In this document: positions 16,013 through 18,663 of the stretch, piece by piece
How the letters are laid out: each line of letters starts with the position of its first letter
Position numbering within the stretch: position 1 is the first letter of the stretch
Notes under the pieces: generated by a model
Databases searched by the model: none
What the model was told of the DNA's origin: nothing
The model's input: the letters and a program-made list of their open reading frames with translations, nothing else
Assembly: GCA_037190845.1 (NCBI GenBank)
Contig: JBBCJI010000037.1
Coordinates: 1-18,663 of the forward strand
Source: JBEBVQ01 sp037190845
GTDB lineage: Bacteria > Bacteroidota > Bacteroidia > Chitinophagales > Chitinophagaceae
Length of the DNA: 18,663 nucleotides
Direction of reading: 5' to 3'
Made by a program: the position numbers and the translations under genes

Positions 16013-16309
16013 ATGGAACGCAAAACATATTATGCACCTGTATCTGTAGCTCTGGACCGCCTACGTGCGCAAGGCTATACACTGGACTTTAATCTGGAGG
16101 AAAACTGTATCGCATGTGGTCTGCAAAAGTTCGGCGCCGACGAATTTGAGATTACTGAAGTTTACCGCTACGAGGGCAATACTGACCCGGCCGATGAAGC
16201 AACCGTGTATGGTATCCGCTCCTCAAGCGGACTGAAGGGTGTACTGGTTACAGGATACGGCACCGCCAGTGATAGCATGTCCACCGCCATTTTGAAAAAA
16301 CTCAGATAG
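16013..16309 (+). CDS. Conserved small protein (family often mislabelled 'phosphoribosylpyrophosphate synthetase')
   Basis: A 98-residue soluble protein. The pattern ALDRLRAQGYTLDFNLEENCIACG, FGADEFEITEVYRYEGNTDPADEATVYGI and LKGVLVTGYGTASD matches a short family common in Bacteroidota that databases often call phosphoribosylpyrophosphate synthetase. It is far too short for that enzyme (about 310 residues) and lacks the PRPP-binding motif, so the label should not be read as a function. The real role is unknown. The protein contains a CxxC-spaced pair (CIAC, 33-36) that could be relevant. The gene starts 83 bp after prfC and has its own -7 box directly before the ATG, so separate transcription is likely. 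Confidence 0.8.
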   Translation: MERKTYYAPVSVALDRLRAQGYTLDFNLEENCIACGLQKFGADEFEITEVYRYEGNTDPADEATVYGIRSSSGLKGVLVTGYGTASDSMSTAILKKLR

Positions 16310-16386
16310 GCTGTCTATTTCCGAGAAACTGAATAGTGTTTTATCAGGATATAAACATGTAACTGTGCAAACAGCGGAATATTTAC

Positions 16387-16412
16387 AGCACTGATTGCAA
16401 ATTCGCAGTGCT
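16387..16412 (+). terminator. Hairpin downstream of the 98-residue protein gene
   Basis: AGCACTG (16387-16393) pairs with CAGTGCT (16406-16412) around a 12-nt loop, 77 bp after the stop codon. It is followed by TTTC rather than a proper T-run, so it is only a possible terminator. Confidence 0.3.
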
Positions 16413-16509
16413 TTCAAAACAAAATTGGGACAATCGTCCTCATATTATCACAAGTAAAAAAGTTTGAAAGAGAAACCACATCGCAGCTAGTAAAACCTTA
16501 GAGACTGTC

Positions 16510-16600
16510 AAGGCTGCAAAGCCTTTGATATACATAGCCCGTGGGCAGCGCCCCGGGCGGGAAATGAAAAACACACATCCCCTGCACCCTGAAAGGGCAG
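16510..16600. repeat. Composite palindromic repeat of the Bacteroidota 'CTGCCCTTTCAGGG' type
   Basis: Three hairpins follow one another: AAGGCT/AGCCTT with a GCAA loop (16510-16525), GCCCG/CGGGC (16537-16558, part of an imperfect longer stem), and CCCT/AGGG (16587-16597). Read on the minus strand the order is CTGCCCTTTCAGGG, then CCCGGGGCGCTGCCC, then AAGGCTTTGCAGCCTT. I recall this arrangement as a dispersed intergenic element in many Bacteroidota. The short translation that can be read across it has no protein-like features. It lies in the gap 16310-16711, which otherwise holds no gene. Confidence 0.6.
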
Positions 16601-16658
16601 CATAAAAAGGCAACAACAAGTGGATGCCAGAGATGTTTTGCTCATACGCTTTTTTTCG

Positions 16659-16681
16659 AATCATTTTTAGACAGACTCTTA
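16659..16681. repeat. Left member of a 23-bp inverted repeat flanking the SulP gene
   Basis: Positions 16659-16681 are the reverse complement of 18336-18358 with 21 of 23 positions matching. The core TTTTTAGACAG is the same as the right end of the element at 14001-14241. It lies 31 bp before the ATG at 16712. Confidence 0.65.
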
Positions 16682-16742
16682 TCAAATCGCTACAGGAACG
16701 CATCAACAAAGATGTCTTCCGGCATTACAGTTTTAAAATATC

Positions 16743-16750
16743 TACCTTTG
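16743..16750 (+). promoter_or_regulatory. Bacteroidota -7 box inside the longest SulP frame
   Basis: TACCTTTG is an exact match to TAnnTTTG. It lies downstream of the ATG at 16712 and 22 bp upstream of an in-frame GTG at 16772. If used, it excludes the ATG and makes the GTG the start. Confidence 0.45.
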
Positions 16751-16771
16751 TCCCTCATTTATTCAAGCCAC

Positions 16772-18322
16772 GTGAGACGGACAATCAAATATCACAGGAT
16801 TATCTGGCTTAAACATGATCTGCCTGCCGGACTCTCTGTTTTCCTTGTTGCATTACCACTTTGTTTAGGTATCGCCTTAGCTTCAGGCGCACCGCTATAC
16901 GCCGGTTTGCTATCCGGCATTATCGGAGGGCTTGTTGTTTCGTTAATCAGCGGATCGCAATTGGCCGTTTCAGGGCCCGCGGCGGGTCTCACAACCGTTG
17001 TTGCGGCCTCCATCATCTCATTGGGTGATTACAGAGTCTTCCTCCTTAGCGTAATGGTTGCCGGTTTATTCCAGCTCATCCTTGGCTTATTGAAACTCGG
17101 AGTGATTGCCAACTACTTTCCTTCTTCTGTCATCAAGGGCATGCTCGCTGCCATCGGCATTATTCTTATCTCCAAGCAAATACCTCTGGCGATCGGCTAC
17201 GATAAGCCGGACTTCTGGACAAGCGGTTTTCTGCAGCTTTTTTCTTCTGAAAATCTGCTGGGAAACATTGAACGATTCAATCATAATCTTACGAGAGGCG
17301 CTATATTAATAAGCATGGTATCCCTCTTTATCCTGATCATATTACAACAACCTTTTGCCAGGAAGCTGAAGATCTTCCCTGCTCCTCTGTTAGTAGTACT
17401 TACTGGCATTGGAGTAAGTATGATCTTTTCGAATGCTTACCCGTCTTTTGCTCTTAAGGAAACACAACTCGTCCATATCCCGCCCAATATATTTTCAGAA
17501 ATTTCCCTCCCCGATTTTACAAAATTATTTTCCACGGCAGAAATATGGAAATATGGCGGGATTATCGGGCTGCTCGCCACTCTGGAAACATTACTTTGCG
17601 TTGAAGCCATTGACAAACTGGACCGGCAACACAGGATCACTCCCATAAACCGTGAACTTGTAGCCCAGGGTATCGGCAATATGACCTGCGGACTGTTGGG
17701 TGCAATACCAATGACTGCCGTAGTAGTACGGGGCGCCGCCAATATTGACGCCGGCGGAAAAACAAAGCTTGCCGCATTTACACACGGAGTTTTTCTGCTG
17801 CTATCGGTCGTGTTCTTAACATTCTTACTCAATGAAATCCCTTATGCCTCCCTGGCAGCTATCCTGCTTATCACCGGATACAACCTCACCAAACCCAAAC
17901 TTTACCGAAGTATGTGGAGCCTTGGGTGGAAACAGTTTTTGCCTTTTTTAATAACGATCATCGTTATCCTTGCAACCGATCTGCTTATAGGTGTCTGCAT
18001 CGGATTATTAATCTCTATATATTTCATTGTGCAGGCCAACTTCAAGACCGAATATAAAATTACAAGAACATTACAGCAAGGTATTGAAACATACAACATT
18101 AAACTAAATACAGATGTAACATTTCTGAACAAAGTAAAATTGCGGAAAACATTAGATGAAGTGCCGAAATACAGCGTATTGACTATTGACGGCAGTGAAT
18201 GCGATTTTATTGATTACGATATCCTGGAGATCATCAGCGAATACAGCAATAAAGCCCCCACCAGGCATATTGAGTTGCACCTGAAAGGAATTGAAAAAGT
18301 AAATGTAACAGCTATGCATTAA
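16772..18322 (+). CDS. SulP family anion transporter with short STAS domain
   Basis: A 516-residue inner-membrane transporter of the SLC26/SulP family, which moves sulfate, bicarbonate or other anions. The diagnostic N-terminal block KHDLPAGLSVFLVALPLCLGIALASGAP is followed by about 10-12 hydrophobic segments. Conserved features include SGPAAGLTTVV, IKGMLAAIGIILISKQ, LATLETLLCVEAIDKLD, NRELVAQGIGNMTCGLLGAIP and a C-terminal STAS-like domain (about residues 440-510, KYSVLTIDGSECDFIDYDILEII). The frame is open to an ATG at 16712. I chose the GTG at 16772 because a perfect -7 box lies between them and because it leaves a family-typical 15 residues before DLPAG; the ATG remains possible. The family is certain, the substrate is not. 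No carbonic anhydrase gene is adjacent. The gene is flanked by a 23-bp inverted repeat. Confidence 0.92.
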   Translation: MRRTIKYHRIIWLKHDLPAGLSVFLVALPLCLGIALASGAPLYAGLLSGIIGGLVVSLISGSQLAVSGPAAGLTTVVAASIISLGDYRVFLLSVMVAGLFQLILGLLKLGVIANYFPSSVIKGMLAAIGIILISKQIPLAIGYDKPDFWTSGFLQLFSSENLLGNIERFNHNLTRGAILISMVSLFILIILQQPFARKLKIFPAPLLVVLTGIGVSMIFSNAYPSFALKETQLVHIPPNIFSEISLPDFTKLFSTAEIWKYGGIIGLLATLETLLCVEAIDKLDRQHRITPINRELVAQGIGNMTCGLLGAIPMTAVVVRGAANIDAGGKTKLAAFTHGVFLLLSVVFLTFLLNEIPYASLAAILLITGYNLTKPKLYRSMWSLGWKQFLPFLITIIVILATDLLIGVCIGLLISIYFIVQANFKTEYKITRTLQQGIETYNIKLNTDVTFLNKVKLRKTLDEVPKYSVLTIDGSECDFIDYDILEIISEYSNKAPTRHIELHLKGIEKVNVTAMH

Positions 18323-18335
18323 TGATGTTCGCCAT

Positions 18336-18358
18336 TAAGAGCCTGTTTAAAAATGATT
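18336..18358. repeat. Right member of the 23-bp inverted repeat flanking the SulP gene
   Basis: This matches the reverse complement of 16659-16681 at 21 of 23 positions and lies 13 bp after the SulP stop codon. Its core CTGTTTAAAA is also the left end of the MITE-like relative that continues to the right. Confidence 0.65.
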
Positions 18359-18455
18359 AGTAAAAATATATTAATGCCCACACACCCCTCACATGCTCTC
18401 CCCAGCCTGCCTGCGCTATGGCTTCGGCGCGCAAAGGGAGACGATCAGTCCATTC
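18342..18455. mobile_element. Incomplete relative of the 241-bp MITE-like element
   Basis: In the same order and spacing as the left half of 14001-14241, this segment has CTGTTTAAAA, TATTAATG, ACACCCCTCACA, TCTCCCC and then the identical 16-base block AAGGGAGACGATCAGT (18434-18449; 14066-14081). It differs by an inserted GC-rich stretch (about 18403-18432) that itself contains GCGC-type inverted repeats. No matching right end (TTTTAGACAG) is seen before the window ends, so the copy is truncated or diverged. Confidence 0.6.
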
Positions 18456-18663
18456 TTCAGTAGTGCTATGACAAAAGAACGGTGCAAATTCCCCCGTTGA
18501 AGGGCAGCTATATAACAGTTGAGACAACTGAAATATATCCAAAGTGAGGCACTTCTCCAAGCTACCATTTATTGTTGGGTATGCTTCAGAGGCGACGCTG
18601 CACAATAATTACGATGTCATCCAGCGTGGAGCGAAGGATCCCACACAATGAGTGTCCCACATT
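18456..18663. other. Non-coding right end of the window
   Basis: No supported gene is present. The stretch includes CCCCCGTTGAAGGGCAG, which may be a decayed part of the MITE-like element. Near the end, from about 18617, CATCCAGCGTGGAGCGAAGG resembles a dispersed intergenic motif that I recall from Bacteroidota genomes. The only open frame here runs across these repeat sequences and has no protein-like features. Confidence 0.4.

Noticed and set aside
16013..16309. The 98-residue protein as a phosphoribosylpyrophosphate synthetase
   Set aside because: It is about a third of the required length and lacks the PRPP-binding motif; the name is a database habit for this family.
16440..16709. Minus-strand open frame of 89 codons upstream of the SulP gene
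   Set aside because: It runs through the three-hairpin repeat and the 23-bp inverted repeat; the translation reflects the repeat sequence rather than a protein.
16659..18358. Composite transposon or insertion sequence containing the SulP gene
   Set aside because: No transposase or target-site duplication is visible, so only the inverted repeats themselves are reported.
18357..18605. Minus-strand open frame of 82 codons at the right end
   Set aside because: It crosses the MITE-like element and its insert, starts inside a repeat, and has no protein-like pattern.

Overview
The window looks like a chromosome segment of a Bacteroidota bacterium, most likely a Chitinophaga-type member of the Chitinophagaceae. 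Four observations support this. Three large exported proteins carry type IX secretion C-terminal signals (two of the 'LYPNP/IYPNP' type and one 'FTPNGDGKND' gliding-associated type). Several upstream regions contain the Bacteroidota -7 promoter element TAnnTTTG. Shine-Dalgarno sequences are generally weak or absent. A polyene/fatty-acyl gene set of the flexirubin/aryl-polyene kind is present. No taxonomic search was possible, so the genus is an inference.

Layout. Positions 2-1264 hold the 3' part of a secreted FG-GAP/UnbV-type protein. Converging on it is a tightly packed six-gene minus-strand operon (5131 down to 1328): acyl carrier protein, LpxL-like acyltransferase, hot-dog dehydratase, a secreted protein of unknown role, a YbgC-type thioesterase and a beta-ketoacyl synthase. 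Overlaps between several of these genes, a perfect TAnnTTTG box upstream (5202-5209) and a perfect 19-bp inverted repeat at the far end make it look like a complete transcription unit. Positions 5216-5864 have no gene and hold a nest of palindromic repeats, including two diverged copies of a unit of about 200 bp. Next come a small unknown gene (minus), a DUF2490 outer-membrane beta-barrel gene (plus), and a two-gene unit of a C10 cysteine peptidase and a lipoprotein overlapping by 4 nt (7187-10332). A remnant of a gene end at 10359-10493 separates this from a large minus-strand gliding-associated-domain protein (10511-13228) and a small two-helix membrane protein gene. Then come a 241-bp MITE-like element, prfC (peptide chain release factor 3), a 98-residue conserved small protein, repeat-rich DNA, and a SulP anion transporter. 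The right end (18323-18663) is non-coding and holds a second, incomplete relative of the 241-bp element.

How the parts work together. The six-gene operon is the only obvious pathway. ACP-bound acyl chains would be condensed by the ketosynthase, dehydrated by the hot-dog enzyme, released by the thioesterase and transferred to an acceptor by the acyltransferase. A ketoreductase, an MMPL exporter and a LolA-like carrier are absent and would have to act from elsewhere. The secreted proteins share the type IX export route but do not otherwise form a pathway. The most unusual non-coding content is the set of hairpin-rich repeats at 5261-5812, 14001-14241, 16510-16681 and 18336-18455.
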